This document shows positions 10,531 through 23,300 of a stretch of DNA of 64,000 nt, piece by piece. The stretch covers positions 71,429,618 through 71,493,617 of the forward strand of contig OZ007569.1 in NCBI GenBank assembly GCA_963931925.1. Direction: 5' to 3'. The notes beneath the pieces were generated by a model. It saw nothing but the letters and a program-made list of their open reading frames with translations. It had not been told where the DNA came from and searched no databases. Made by a program: the position numbers and the translations under genes. The stretch comes from Onchidella celtica. Lineage: Eukaryota > Mollusca > Gastropoda > Systellommatophora > Onchidiidae. The first letter of the stretch is position 1. Every line of letters starts with the position of its first letter.

Positions 10531-11105
10531 AGTGGCGTAACGTGAGAGGGACCACAGGGGTAGCTGCCTCGGCCCACAGACTAATAAATTAACCAGACTG
10601 GATAATCCCATTGTGTGGCGTCACAAAACAGCGAAAGGTCATGAACCATCCGCCATATTAGGTTTAAGGTAGCGACCGACGCTTCAGCATAGCTACCATT
10701 TTGAATGACACCATTTTGACGCGCCTACTGAACGCGGAAGTTTGGTTCCGCACCAAGAAATTAATACATGTACAACCAATCTTGACAAATGAAAAGAAAT
10801 TTCTACTGCAGATAGAACTAGAATCGGAATTTCCCGAGCGGAGGCCATGTTGGTTATACAGTCGTCGCTCGGGAAATTCCGTAAAAAACGACACAGCCCG
10901 AAGCTTGTGTTTCCAGTCTGGTTAATTTATTAGTCTGTGCCTCGGCCGCAAAATCCTCAGAGGCGCAAAATTTGAAAAATTAAAAATCAATAAAGTAGAA
11001 AAAAATAGTTAATCCAAAATAGTGCGTCCTTTAAATAAATTAAGTATACTGAACTACGAGCTTCAGATGCATTTTACTTTAATGGCACCAGTATTTTCGT
11101 AAAAT
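10531..11105. mobile_element. hAT-like element remnant, interrupted by a MITE
   Basis: Begins CCAGTGGCGTAACGTGAGAG, a terminus seen in many animal hAT-type elements, and continues after the MITE at 10948 as GCAAAATCCTCAGAGGCGC. The far end was not found. Confidence 0.4.
10575..10939. mobile_element. MITE family M1, copy 1
   Basis: 365 bp with perfect terminal inverted repeats starting CACAGACTAATAAATTAACC (27 bp) and an 8-bp duplication CCTCGGCC on both sides. No transposase. The 8-bp duplication and CA terminus fit hAT or P superfamilies. Confidence 0.93.
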
Positions 11106-11160
11106 ACAAGTACAATACACTTGCAAGGAAAGAAATGCCAATACTGGACCAATGGAAGGG

Positions 11161-11525
11161 ACTCCGGGACACGGTGGTCTGGAGACCAGGTGCTCGTCTT
11201 TCATACCGAAGATACCAGGTTCGAATCCCGGTTGGTGCAGGCATATAAGAATTTTGGGATTTTTCTCATATTCTCCTGTTGGCAGTTGGAAATCGAGAAG
11301 AGCAGGCAGAAGAGACCACTGCCTGGGCAAAATTCTAAAATATTAATCCCTACCACTCCCTCTGCCCGCCACACCCCACCCCCCCCTAAAAATAAAAAAA
11401 ACACGGCTGCACTGTGGCGACAATGTGTCTGCTCCAGCTGTAACTGGGCTGCAATGACACTAAGGCAAATTTCCCAGAACTGCATTAAAGAAGTATACAA
11501 AATACAAAATACAAATACAAAAATG
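11161..11525 (+). mobile_element. SINE (tail A)
   Basis: The head has CGGTGGTCTGGAGACCAGG and the B box GGTTCGAATCCCGG. The body is shorter than in other copies: about 100 bp between the head and the GGCAGTTGGAAATCGAGAAG block is missing. Tail A ends in AAAATAC repeats. Confidence 0.9.
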
Positions 11526-11832
11526 GCTCACGGGTCAGAGGGCGCAGTATGTACCTTGGCCCGGGCGCCGGCAACACACGCTAGGCCACTATCTCCAACA
11601 CACAAAAACAGCATTCTTTTTTTTTTTTCGTATTCGATCCCTAAACAATACTGGCGCATCCACTCCTTACAATTACACAAAATACATTTCGATTTTCTCC
11701 ACTGGCCCTGAACTGGGCTAAGTCTCACATACTCAATAGTTTACGTGCTAGGATTGAGGCCACACACTACCTGGAAAGGGCGGAGGTGGCCTGGCGAGGA
11801 CGAGACAAAGGACACAAAGACATTTAAATGGG
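11526..11832. other. No gene recognised
   Basis: Open frames without motifs. Confidence 0.5.
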
Positions 11833-12115
11833 TTTTGTTACAAGTACGTATGTCCCCAAGGTTTTTGTGTTTTTTTTTGCGCTAAGTGTACGTATTTTAA
11901 AGCCTTTTGAGACTCCAGAGCTAGAAATGCTCCTTGCCAACAGCCTTAATTAATTATGATTAATTATTCTTTCAGATTAGCTTTTTGTTTTGTTTTTTTG
12001 GTTGAAAGGGGGGGGGGGCAGGGTTAGGGATTCGATAAGATTTAAGGTTGAGGATACGTACGTGCCCCAAGCGCAAAATACTTGGGGAGCGTACGTACTT
12101 TTAACAACAGCCTTT
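11833..12115. mobile_element. MITE family M2, copy 1
   Basis: Fold-back element. Its ends carry AAGTACGTATGTCCCCAAGG and, inverted, AAGTACGTACGCTCCCCAAG, followed by TTTTTGCGCT-like blocks. The interior holds GGCAGGGTTAGGGATTCGAT. Related copies are at 58838-59105 and 59935-60290. Confidence 0.75.
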
Positions 12116-12225
12116 TTAATTAAGGAAATTGTAGTGAGCATGCCGGGCAGTTATTTCACTCTTCTGTTGTTGTAAGTCTAGAGGTATATACAACACACGT
12201 TGGCGTTTGATTTCTCCTCCCTGGA

Positions 12226-12497
12226 CGCGTGGTTTTTTTTCGTACTCACTTTAGCAAATTCAGGAGCGTGTCAGCAACAGCTCCAACATATTACAGGGAT
12301 TTTCGGTAACGCTTCGAGTCATTTTAGGATTACGGTTAGGATTAGGGTTAGGATTAAGGTGCACAGTCCAGAGATTGCAGCACCCATGGCAGTGTTCGGT
12401 AGGACGAGAAATTCCTGAGCCGATGACCTGTGTTTGGGGGCGTGTTGCTGCCCCGCTCCTGAATTTGGTAAAGTGAGTGCGAAAAAAAAAATCACGC
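12226..12497. mobile_element. MITE with about 55-bp terminal inverted repeats (M3)
   Basis: Left end GCGTGGTTTTTTTTCG...ACTCACTTTAGCAAATTCAGG, matched in inverse at 12443-12497. The 160-bp centre holds TTAGGG-like degenerate repeats. No coding sequence; target duplication not resolved. Confidence 0.8.
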
Positions 12498-13080
12498 TGC
12501 CTTGACTTCCAGAACCAGGTCTTCGATATTTCGCGACGATTGTCCATGCGGTAAGGGGACCCTCCACCCCTTTTTGTCCCACCCCCCCCCCTCCTCTCGA
12601 AACTCCACGACAAAATGATTAAATTGCAAGTGTGAATGAAATCTTGATCAATCCTTACTTTACCTCCGTGTATTAACCCTCTATGCCCCCAGTATCATCA
12701 GTGATGCACAGAAATTTCCCACCCGTCTGCGGTTCCCTTAAAAAAATCCAAGGCGAGAAAAGACATTTTTTAAAGTAATTTCTACAGTATACACTAAATC
12801 AACCAATATGATAACGAGAGCCCCTTAATTACGCCCTTATGAACAAATTCTCATATAATCAGAATTTTCCCAGAGGCAGAAATGGGAACGGGGCTGAGAG
12901 GGTTAACTTAAAATGAAATTCAAATATTCGATAAATTATTCTGAAAGTGTTTTTTTTCCGGTGTGCCATACATTTTGTTCCCACTAGCCCATTTGAAACT
13001 TCAATATTGTTGATCTCCATACACCTTAAATCAGTAATGGCATATCGTTTTCACTTTCACCGCCCAAGGACCTACAGTCG
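12498..13080. other. No gene recognised
   Basis: AT-rich with C9 and C4 runs. Nothing coding recognised. Confidence 0.5.
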
Positions 13081-13412
13081 GGGGGGGGGGGGGTACGTTG
13101 GTCTAGAGACCGGTGCAAGGAGCGTTGGAATTTCGGGCGGAATATTTTTGTCCCTGATCATGTGGTAGGTAGGATCAGGCACCTAGTCTTCTCGGATAAG
13201 GACGAAAAACTCGGAGGGCCCGTGTGCACGTTGCCCAAGTTAAAGATACATTGGCAGTTGGAAATCGAGAAGGGCTGGCAGAACAAAGCCGGCCCTCTTC
13301 GCAAAGCTTACAAAAAAAAAGATTCCTACCACAAAAACACACAAAAAAATTATCAAGAAAAGTAAAATGGAAATGCCAAGAGCAGCGAACCTCCTACAGA
13401 ATAAAGACCTGA
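13081..13412 (+). mobile_element. SINE (tail B), head damaged
   Basis: Starts in a G14 run. Part of the tRNA-like head is missing: the A-box-like TTGGTCTAGAG is present and the B box absent. The body is followed by tail B (CTACCACAAAAACACACA ... AATAAAGACC). Confidence 0.85.
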
Positions 13413-13854
13413 AACCAAAGAACTACACTCGCTATTCATAAGTTAAAACGGCGAACATTTTACGCTTTCTCAACTGGAATAACGACTCACTCAAATCGTG
13501 AATCACTCCCGATAAAACGAGTGATTTGGAATAACACACACACAAAAAATCAATGCCGAAATCATCAAATGAAACCTGCAGATTTCACAGCTTTGAACCT
13601 GGACAAAAGAAATGGAAAACGGTTGTACCGTGAGTAGGAAAATCCCTGATGAATTGCCTGAACAAACAAAATCTATTATGTAGACACATTAGCGCGAAAA
13701 TTGATTTTGTTTCCGAAGAAGTGCTGGCAAGTTACCCCGCTTAAGTGGGAAACGGTTTGGCGGAGGGTATATCTTTTAAACCGAAAGTTCAAGCGAGTAG
13801 AGACTTTTAGGAGACTTCATAATGTGTGCTTTCATTATGCATGGGAATCAGTAT
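13413..13854. other. No gene recognised
   Basis: Nothing coding or repetitive recognised. Confidence 0.5.
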
Positions 13855-13859
13855 AAGGT

Positions 13860-14165
13860 TTTCAGGACAAACATTCAATGCAAATAATTAGATTCTTGAG
13901 AAACATTCAATGTACATACATGAGATTCGGTACTAACATTCAGATTCGGTGCACCTTCCATTCATCACGAGCATTCTGTCCAGACACACAAAAAAAATTG
14001 GTACGCGCAGCCGGTGCACGTAAGTTTCAGTACAAACATTCAGTGCATATTAGCCCCTGTGCACATTATTCAGTGCACATAAGATTTAGTACATTCCGTT
14101 CACATGATATTCAGCGCCAACATACTATGTATGTGAAAGTCAATATAAACTGCAGAAGTAAGCTT
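13860..14165. repeat. Degenerate tandem repeat (about 28-32 bp)
   Basis: Irregular copies of ACATTCAGTGCACATAAGAT-like units. Unit boundaries are uncertain. Confidence 0.6.
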
Positions 14166-14169
14166 CAGT

Positions 14170-15004
14170 AAATGCTTCCAGCCACAGAAAGCTCATCATA
14201 CGTGGCCACGGTGGAAGACAATAATCTCCACCGTACTGTCTCCTTCAGTTTCACTTAAATTTGTCGGTGAGAAACAGAGCCGACATCGGATCTCTGGACA
14301 AAGATAGTCAGGTCAAATGATGGTTACAGACACCAAGGAACATTAGTTCCTTCCCGTCCCCACGGCTCAGGTTCAGAACCTTCCAGCAATAGAGGCATCG
14401 ATATTTCTTGGTTGCGAACACGAGATGCACTGATTTGAAATCAGACCCTTGTCAGTTACTGGTAAATGAAAGTAAAAAGCCGGTGTTGCCTTTCTTTCCT
14501 GGCTCAAATTCCCCCCGGTGTTTGCGTGATCCAACTTTCCCCGAATGTTCTAGAAGTGACATGGAGAGGGCTAGATAACTCATCATCCTGGCTTGAATAC
14601 TTCAGGTTCAGGAAAAATACCGAAACTTTGCTAAATTTCACCTACACGGGGAGGAGGGGGAAGGGGGGGGGGGATAAATTTGTTGATTCTGGATTTATAC
14701 TTACTAGTTGGCCCATTGACTCGGGGAATACACAGTTGTGATTTTTAAGGTTGAGTTTCGAATGACCAAATGTAAATTGACGCACAGAACGAAATTTCCT
14801 GTCATACTTTTTAATTCTACTCGAAGAAAATGCGTCTTGTTTTTTCCGGCTCAGAACGCCGGAACACTTTTTTATGTTCAGTTCAACTGTGGCTCAAAAT
14901 CAATGAAAGTATTGAAAGTATAGGGAACTGCAAGACCTTTTAAAATATGTCCATGTACTTTTATGTCTTCCTATGCCTAATATGATATTTTCTAGAATTT
15001 AAGT
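14170..15004. other. No gene recognised
   Basis: Contains a G-rich stretch near 14650-14672. Frames show no domain. Confidence 0.5.
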
Positions 15005-15948
15005 CTCAGCGGTTAAAAAGCCTTTCATGATTACACTGGGGGCCTTACTTCTTTTATAATATCTATGATGTGATTGCCTTGTTGTAGTCTTCTCAGGCCT
15101 TGTTTGTCCACTGCAGGATGTTACCCTCCGCCAATGATCTCCATTCTTCTGTCTGTTTCGTCCGTTTTGTCCTCTCGTGTCTCCTTGTCTGCACAATATC
15201 ATCTCTCCATCGACTTTCGGTGTGTCCTCTTGTTCTCTTTCCTTTTCTGGTTCTCCATTCAGTGCGAAGCTTTGTCCCTCTGTTATCTTTCATTCTTCCG
15301 ATATGGCCCTAGAGTAAATTTCACAATGTCTGTAACCTGGGTTTGTTTCCGTATATCAGTGTGAGAGATTTTATCATTAAGTTTTATTTTGAGAATCTTT
15401 CTTTCCACTGCTCTTTGCATGATTTTGATTTTATTCAATCAGCTGCTTTGTTAGGGACCAGATTTCACAGCCATATGCGGCTGTTGGGATGATACACTGG
15501 TTGAACACCTGTCCCTGAAGAGCTAATGGTAGTTTTTCATCCTTGAATATTTCTTTACTTCTACCAAAACAGCTCCATATGCCGGTCTTATTCGGGCTTC
15601 TATTTCTTCTTCTGATTTCTTGTTTGGGCTTACATTCTGACCTAGGTATTTACATTCATTCACACTTTCTATAGTAGGATTTTCAATTTTGATTTCTTCA
15701 TTGGTTTCAAAGTTAGTCATGAATTTCATTTTGTTTGGCCCCTGTGGATCTGCAGTACTATTTTCTTGCTTTCTGTATTTAATATTTGGCTTAAATAACT
15801 TTCCATCTGTTTTGTCCATTCTATTAGTAATGCATCGGCGTATCTTAGGTCCTTTAATTGTCTTCCACCGATATTGATGAACTTATTCAGGTTTGTATTT
15901 TTGAACACTTGTTCCGTGGCTGCCATAGTCTTGGTGAGATGTGGCCAC
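15005..15948 (-). mobile_element. RTE-like LINE, 3' half, remnant
   Basis: Minus-strand RT remnant: a motif-C block read as DLRYADALLIEWTKQ (the second catalytic Asp of YADD replaced), then NECKYLGQ, and near the 3' end the basic RW.DDI...EEWRSLAEG block that closes many RTE-type proteins. The frame is broken in several places, including a shift between 15523 and 15293. The 5' end is cut by the SINE head at 15949. Confidence 0.75.
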
Positions 15949-16037
15949 CTTGTCAGGGCACACATTGGTCTAGAGGGCAAGGTGCTCGCCTCTCACGCCG
16001 AAGGTACCGGGTTCGATTCGAGGTCGGTGCGGGCATA
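15949..16037 (+). mobile_element. SINE tRNA-like head only
   Basis: A-box-like TTGGTCTAGAGGGCAAGG and B-box GGGTTCGATTCGAGG, ending GGGCATATTGG as in other heads. The body is absent; instead the 30-bp array begins at once. Confidence 0.85.
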
Positions 16038-16860
16038 TTGGACACAGCCCAGGATAGCTCTGGACAGCCTGAGTCAGCCCGGGATAGCTCTGGACAGCCT
16101 GAGACACCCCGGGATAGGACAGCCCGAGGCAGCCCGGATTAGTTCTGGACAGCCCGAGACAGCCCGGGATAGCTCTGGACAGCCTGAGACAGCCCGGGAT
16201 AGCTCTGGACAGCCTGAGACAGCCCGGGATAGCTCTGGACAGCCTGAGACAGCCCGGGATAGCTCTGGACAGCCTGAGTCAGCCCGGGATAGCTCTGGAC
16301 AGCCTGAGACACCCCGGGATAGGACAGCCCGAGGCAGCCCGGGATAGTTCTGGACAGCCCGAGACAGCCCGGGATAGCTCTGGACAGCCTGAGACAGCCC
16401 GGGATAGCTCTGGACAGCCTGAGACACTCCGGGATAGCTCTGGACAGCCTGAGATAGCCCGGGATAGCTCTGGACAGCCTGAGACAGCCCAGGATAGCTC
16501 TGGACAGCCTGAGACAGCCCGGGATAGTTCTGGACAGCCTGAGTCAGCCCGGGATAGCTCTGGACAGCCCGAGACAGCCCGGGATAGCTCTGGACAGTCC
16601 GAGACAGCCCGGGATAGCTCTGGACAGTCCGAGACAGCCCGGGATAGCTCTGGACAGCCTGAGTCAGCCCGGGATAGCTCTGGACAGCCTGAGACAGCCC
16701 GGGATAGCTCTGGACAGCCTGAGTCAGCCCGCCCGGGATAGCTTGGGAGAGCCTGAGACAGACTCGGATAGTCTGAGACAGTCCGGGCGTCCGAGACAGC
16801 CTGAGACAGCACAGGATAGCTTGGGAGAGCCGGGGGACAGACTGAAACAGCCCTGGACAG
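16038..16860. repeat. 30-bp minisatellite
   Basis: About 27 units of GATAGCTCTGGACAGCCTGA + GACAGCCCGG, some shortened. A length divisible by three keeps frames open on both strands, so the apparent proteins here are not genes. Confidence 0.95.
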
Positions 16861-17170
16861 CCCAGGTCAAATTTTCAACCAATCAGCGGAGAATTGTGAA
16901 ACCGTCAGATCATCATTAACTGTCCGACCTTTCTTAACTGTATCAGTGACGATATCCTATTTGTCTTTTTGTATTTAATTCTACCAGCCCAGACTGAGAG
17001 CTATCGGATTACTTATCAATGAATTGCGTCCGTCTTACGAAGCCATGTTTTTCTCATTAATTCTTGAGACTTTTATCTAACTTTTGAAAGCTAAACCAAT
17101 GGAAAGGTTTTTTTCCTTTGGCTGTTCTGACAATGTAATGAAACTTGGTCCCACTAATCAGATTTCAGTC
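16861..17170. other. No gene recognised
   Basis: Nothing coding recognised. Confidence 0.5.
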
Positions 17171-17184
17171 AAATCAGTTTCTCG

Positions 17185-17832
17185 ATTAATGATGATGATG
17201 GTGGTGATGACGATGAGGATGATGATGGTGGTGGTGATGGTGGGGATGATGATGATGTTGATGATGATGTTGGTGGTGATAATGACGATGATAATGATGA
17301 TGGTGGTGGTGGTGGTGATGATGATAATGTTGGTGGTGGTGGGGGTGATGATGATAATGATGATGATGATGTTGGTGGTGGTGAGGGTGATGATGATAAT
17401 GATGATGATGGTGTTGGTGGTGGTGGTGGTGATGATGATAACGATGATGATGATGTTGGTGGTGGTAGTGGTGATGATGATAATGATGATGATGATGATG
17501 TTGGTGGTGGTGATGATGATAATGATGATGATGATGATGTTGGTGGTGGTAGTGGTGATGATAATAATGATGATGATGATGGTGGTGGTTATGATGATGA
17601 TGATAATGATGATGTTGGTGGTGGTGATGATGATAATGATGATGATGATGTTGGTGGTGGTGATGATGATAATGATGATGATGATGTTGGTGGTGGTGAT
17701 GATGATAATGATGATGATGATGTTGGAGGTGGTGGGAGTGATGATGATAATGATGATGATGATGTTGGTGGTGGTGGGAGTGATGATGATAATGATGATG
17801 ATGATGTTGGTGGTGGTGGGGGTGATGATGAT
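17185..17832. repeat. GAT/GGT trinucleotide microsatellite with higher-order units
   Basis: Blocks of (GAT)n alternate with GTTGGTGGTGGTGGT-type blocks. The LTR element is inserted at its right end and the array resumes at 25010. Confidence 0.95.
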
Positions 17833-18923
17833 TGTCACGAGTGGAGTGAATGCAATTAAGGGGATTGCTACAGAGCGGGTGTATAGTAAGAAGGGCTCAC
17901 GGCAGACAAGTAGGGAAAAACGTGAAAGGGGGTGAGTAAGGATTAAACGGGGTGAGATCAGTGTGTTTACCAGTTCACTGCACAGAGATAGTCCAAAGAG
18001 AACGGACGCAAGTAAGAGCCCAGCGGGCGAACAGAGGGGAGCAGTCGGAAGACTAATGAAAGTGTTTTTTCCAGTGATGACTGGTAGGTGGAACGTTGAT
18101 TGATAATTATGATTGATGTATTATATTCGTCTATGACCATGATGTAAATAAGTATATGTGAGGAATGTGGAAGTCCTCGATACTGTATATAGCAATGTGC
18201 GCCATGAGCGATAGATGGAAGTTGAGTTCATGGATTTGTAGCGCGAGTGAGTATGGTGTACTACGGTGGAGGTGTGTTACCGTAAGATGTGGTGAGTGAA
18301 ATGTGAACTATTGTGTGTACGCTTCATGAGATGTAAAGAGGGGTGAAGTGAATAGAAGTGGTATGGCATTATTATACCAATGTAATGTTATTCTTGTAGG
18401 TGTCGGGGACGGGCCGAAGAGCCGCGTCGGTGAGCACGGGGGATAGGCCAGCATAGGGCCGAAGGCCACACATAGGCCGAGAGTGAGCTGTCGTTGCAGG
18501 ACAGGAGAGGCACATGAGTCGTGGCAGTCTGGCCACAGACAGGGATGTATCTTTGATGTTGATGTACTATTTGAAATGCGAATGTGCTATTACCATGTTG
18601 AGGTGTTATTGGAATGTTAAGACGGCGGTGCCAGTGAATTATTAAGGTGCTTGCTAGTAAGACATGGAGAGGAGAAGCTGAGACCGAAGTGTCTTTAGAA
18701 AGTAACTACCGGGTTGTGGACCCGAGGAAGTGTGCGTAAGGGAGAAGGCCGTTGTACGGCAGTTGAAGTGAATAATATAATGTCTGTAATTGCGCTATTA
18801 TCTGTATAATTATGTTTAATAAATGTGTGAGTCTGATGGGTTGTTCTGTTACGTGTATACTTGTTCGTTCGTGATTGTTGTCCTGTTATAAATATTGCAT
18901 CTCCCAGTCTGGGATTTGTGACA
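17833..18923 (+). repeat. 5' LTR
   Basis: Starts TGTCACGAGTGGAG and ends GGGATTTGTGACA. Same length as the 3' LTR. Carries the GTTTAATAAATGTGTGAG polyadenylation-type stretch. Confidence 0.95.
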
Positions 18924-18924
18924 C

Positions 18925-18938
18925 TGGGGGCTCGTCCG
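18925..18938 (+). promoter_or_regulatory. Primer-binding site, tRNA-Pro type
   Basis: TGGGGGCTCGTCCG two bases after the 5' LTR, matching the well-known proline-tRNA primer site over 14 bases. Confidence 0.75.
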
Positions 18939-19902
18939 TTGTGACACTCGTCCTGTTTACCTGTGGTCATTTTGACATTGTGTATTCGTTATATCTAGTC
19001 GTTTTTCTGTTGTGCTAGGAATTCGTGCTGTTGTCTTTTGTTCGGGGAATGAATGGAAATTTCATGATGGTATAATTTATGTGTATTTATGAATATGTAT
19101 TGATGCATATATTTGATGCATGTATTGTCATGAATAGAAATTAATGTGTACTTAAATTTCTGCAGAGAGTGTGTGTGCCAGCCTGTAGAGGTCAAGCAGC
19201 CAGAGCTCCGAGAAAGGGGAGGAACTTAAGTCTAGGGGAAAGTTAAGTAAAATCCAAAAATTTTGTGCCCTGGATTGAGGGCTGTCTTTTCTTCTGTCTT
19301 TTTCTCTGTTTTTGCTGTTTTCGTTGTAATTGATTGTACGGGCGGTGGCGCGGGTTTGCTGTGGTGAGCGTAGTTTATCCTCTTCGGGAGGTGGGCTAAA
19401 CTTGGAACCGCGTTCATCACAGTGAACAGTTCTATAGGGACCTGTATTTTTGTTTAGATTGTAGCGTTCTATCTTCCTCGTTGTTTTAGGAAGACGTTTC
19501 TCTTGTCCCTCTCTTCCCTATCTGTAGATACGTTCTTTTTTTCAGACTCTGTTCTTGTTCGTACCTTGTAGTGTAATCGGCGTAGTTAGGTTGCATTTTT
19601 TTCCATTATAGTTTTTTTTTAGAAGCTTGTCCTAGTCTGGTTCGTTGTCCTTGACGTACTTGTGGTCCTTCTTCTGAAGTTCTTCATTCTTGTCTTTTCT
19701 ATTCTTTTTTATTATATGCTATAGTGCGATACATTTAATGAATATAGAATTAGTTAGGCAGTAGGTAAATTTCTGAATTGTATTTGAGACAATTGGGTGT
19801 TGTTATATCTGGTGTGATCTCAGGTCTCTGGTCGTGTCGTTAGTGATCATACCGACAGGTTGGTCTTTTGCATAATACATACCATAACCATAAATCTGTG
19901 AA

Positions 19903-22483
19903 ATGGCGGAACTCCAACAATTAATGAAGTTGGGTAAGGAACTTGGCCTGGAGGGAGAGGAGCTGCGCGGCTGGATTAAAGAGCAGCAGGCAGAATTGCG
20001 CGACGAGCGTGCTAAAGATAGAGAGAGAGAAAAAGAGGCTCAAGAGCGGCAACAAGAAAGAGAGGCTAAGGCTCAGCAGCAAGAAAGAGAGGCTAAGGCT
20101 CAGGAGCGAAAAAGAGGCTCAAGAGCGGCAACAAGAAAGAGAGGCTAAGGCTCAGGAGCAGGAGAGGGAGTTAAAGTTAAAGGAGATAGAGGCGCAAGTA
20201 AAGATTGCGGAATTAGAAAGCAAAAAGAATACGCCAACGGAAACAGTTGAGCGGCAGGTACACAATAAAGGTGGCGTTAGGATTAAGCTCCCTACGTTCG
20301 ACGACCGGAAGGACGACATAGACGCCTTCCTTTACAGGTTCGAACTTAATGCACAACTGCAATGGGGGGACAATAAGCAATTGTGGTCCACGTACCTGGC
20401 GTCTCCATTGCAGGGGCGAGCGTTAACCTACTTTAAAGAGCTACAGCGCGAAGACGTGCAAGATTACGATAAACTAAAGGCTTTGCTGCTTCGCCGATTT
20501 GCGCGTACGGAGGAATATTTCCGGGAGCAGTTTAGGCGAGCACGTGCGGATACCAGGGAGGACTTTGCTGCCTTCGTCGCGAGATTGACGGAATATTTCG
20601 CGAACTGGGTAGACTTGGCGCATGTTGGCGCGGATTTTACTAAATTAAAAGACCTAATGATCCGTGACCAGCTGTACGCGTCGTGCCATAAAGATCTGGT
20701 GGCTTTCCTGAAAGAAAACGAACCCGCGACGGTGCAGGAGGCGTCTAAGTTGGCGGAAGCATACCGTACGGCACATCCGTCCAAACCAGTCGCGAGGGCG
20801 TACGTGCAGGATGCTGGTTACGTCGCTGTTGTTGAGGGGTCGCCGACAGGGCATAAAGATAGGTCGCGTCAGCGTGGTGCCTATAACGGGCAAGCCCAGG
20901 GGCAACGTAGGGGGTATCTCCAATCCCCTGCATGTGGATCTGGTAAGTTTGACCGAGCAGGAGGGCTAGGTCGCGGTAATGGCCGGGGGCGATTTGTGAC
21001 CTTTGCCGATGACCGACGGCATAGGGACTTTAGTTCCGGTCGCGATGGGTCGCGGGGACCTAGGGCTAGCGGAGCACAGGGAGCGGAGTGTTGGATTTGC
21101 GGACGCGTGGGTCACTTTTCACGCGAGTGTAGGGCCGCGAAGTGTTGGAACTGCGGAAGAGCAGATCACATCAGCGTGAATTGCCCTGGAGGTAGGATAG
21201 CGGCGAACGTGGACAGTAGCTCCAGTCCATGTTCCCCTAATAAATTTCATCATGCGGCCGCGTGTGTTGCATCGGACAACGGAGGCGGACAGTATTCTAA
21301 GTGTCCCAGTTGTGAGAAGTTATTATCTTCCGGTGTTTTACCTTGTGGGAGGAAGATCCCCGTTATAAATTCATGTCATACAGGAGGTGGTCTTAGGGTT
21401 TATCCGGGGTTTGTTGGGGACGAACCTGTCTCGGTTTTACGAGATACAGGATCTACCGTTGTGGGAGTGCATAGGGACTGCATTCGGGATTCGCAGCTTA
21501 CGGGTGAGACTGTCCCATGCATCCAATTTTCAGGGGCCATTGAGAAATTACCAATGGCAAAGATAGTGATAGATACGCCTTTTCTTAGCGGGGAAGTCGA
21601 AGCAGTCGTTGGTTGTTTTCCAGGCGCCCAGCTCATTATTGGGAATGTATCACGGGTAGTTTCCCCTTCCGAGGAGAATGTGCAGGCATGGTCACAATCA
21701 AAAGGTATTGACTTTTGTGCCGCAGTCGAGACACGTCGACAGGTAGGTGATAAGGGAAAGATTAGACCTTTGGCAACGCCAGCGGTCAACCTAGATATCA
21801 CGCCAGAGCGCTTGGCGAGATTACAAAGGGAGGATCCATCATTAAACCCATGTTTTGGGGAAGCGCGAACCGAGAAAACGAGGAAATATAAGAACGGCTC
21901 GTCTTCCTTTGTTGTTCAGGCGGGCATTCTGTTCCGTAAGTATGTAACGGTGGCCTCCATTTTAAAGCAGGTCGTTGTGCCAGCGTTGCTAATCGCAACA
22001 GTATTGCATTTGGCACATGATGTCCCATTAGCGGGTCATATGGGTATAGCTAGAACCAAAGAAAGGGTTCTTAAGAATTTTTACTGGCCATCTATCCACA
22101 GAGATGTACAAATGTATTGTAAGACATGCAGTGCGTGCCAAAAGACGACGCATAAGGGTCGTACACCCCAGGCTCCTCTTCGGAATATTGCGGAAGAGGC
22201 GTCTAGTATCGCTTCAGCAAGAGCAAAGAACTATAAAGATAGAGGTTCCAAACTGAGAATTTTTAAGCCAGGAGACAAGGTTCTGTTGTTGCTACCTACG
22301 GACCATAATAAGTTATTGATGACATGGAAAGGTCCTTATGTTATTGAGCGAGTTGTTTCGAAGGTGGATTACGCTATCCACATTGATGGATCAAGTAGGG
22401 TTTTCCATGTTAGTATGCTACGGAGGTTTCATGAGAGACCAGAGTATCTGTATTCTCATACTGGTATTAAAGGACATACCTAA
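19903..22483 (+). pseudogene. LTR element: gag, protease and integrase-derived region (fossil)
   Basis: Parts in order: a charged Glu/Arg-rich coiled-coil lead; a gag core around 20280-20760; two CCHC zinc knuckles around 21089-21185 (CWICGRVGHFSREC and CWNCGRADHISVNC); an aspartic protease with DTGS near 21438; then integrase-derived zinc-binding and C-terminal parts around 21990-22450. This is the Ty3/Gypsy group by content. Treated as a broken fossil. Confidence 0.85.
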
Positions 22484-23294
22484 TGTCGTGTCGTTCTTTG
22501 ACGATATAGCATGTCATACGTCGACATGGTCTGATCATATTCAGACACTAACGGTAATTTTTAAACGATTACGTCATTTTGGGTTAACTGCTAAACCCGC
22601 AAAGATGGATTTGGCATGTCCAGAGATAGTATTCTTAGGACATATCGTGGGTAGAGGTGTTCAGAGACCTGAAGTAACAAAAATTGACAAATTAGTAGCG
22701 TTGCAAATCCCTAAAACAAAGAAACAAGTCAGAAGCTTAGTGGGAATTTTGAATTATTACAGAAAGTTCATTCCAAATTTTTCCTCCTTGTCATCTTCTC
22801 TTACTGACCTTACTAAGAAGGGACAACCCGATAAGGTCCAGTGGACGTCTGAATGTCAGACAGCATTTGATAATTTGGTGACAGCATTATCATCGTCACC
22901 CATTCTGATATTACCCGATTTTCGATCTAATTTTATGCTCAGAACGGATGCGTCGGACTCTGGTGTCGGCGCTTGTCTTCTACAGGAGAAGAACGAATGT
23001 CTCCATCCTGTATGTTATGTCAGTAGGAAGTTATTGCAGAGAGAAAGAAAGTATTCTGTGATAGAGCGAGAGTGTCTTGCCATTGTCTGGTCCGTCCAGA
23101 AATTAGGACGTTATCTCATGGGACGAGAATTCTGTATCCAGACAGACCACAAGCCGCTAACGTTTTTGTCAAAGAATCGTTCGTCCAGCCCACGCTTGTC
23201 TAGATGGGCATTGGCTTTGCAGCCGTATACCTTCGTTATTCAACCGATTCCAGGAACCAGCAATCATATCGCCGACTACCTTAGTCGAGCCTAG
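22484..23294 (+). pseudogene. LTR element: reverse transcriptase (part) and RNase H (fossil)
   Basis: The C-terminal part of a Ty3/Gypsy RT (FLGHIVGRG, VGILNYYRKFIPNFS) and an RNase H (LRTDASDSGVGACL, ERECLAIVW, TDHKPL) ending IADYLSRA. It lies after the integrase-derived part, contrary to usual order. Confidence 0.88.
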
Positions 23295-23300
23295 GTGAAC

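Noticed and set aside
12334-12362. Interstitial telomere
   Set aside because: Only a few degenerate TTAGGG-like units inside a MITE.
16074-16812. Repeated Ser/Gly/Pro-rich and Cys-rich frames on both strands
   Set aside because: Product of the 30-bp array; no non-repeat coding sequence at either end.
17084-17935. 283-codon Met/Val-rich frame and its Ile/Thr-rich shadow
   Set aside because: GAT/GGT microsatellite running into an LTR.
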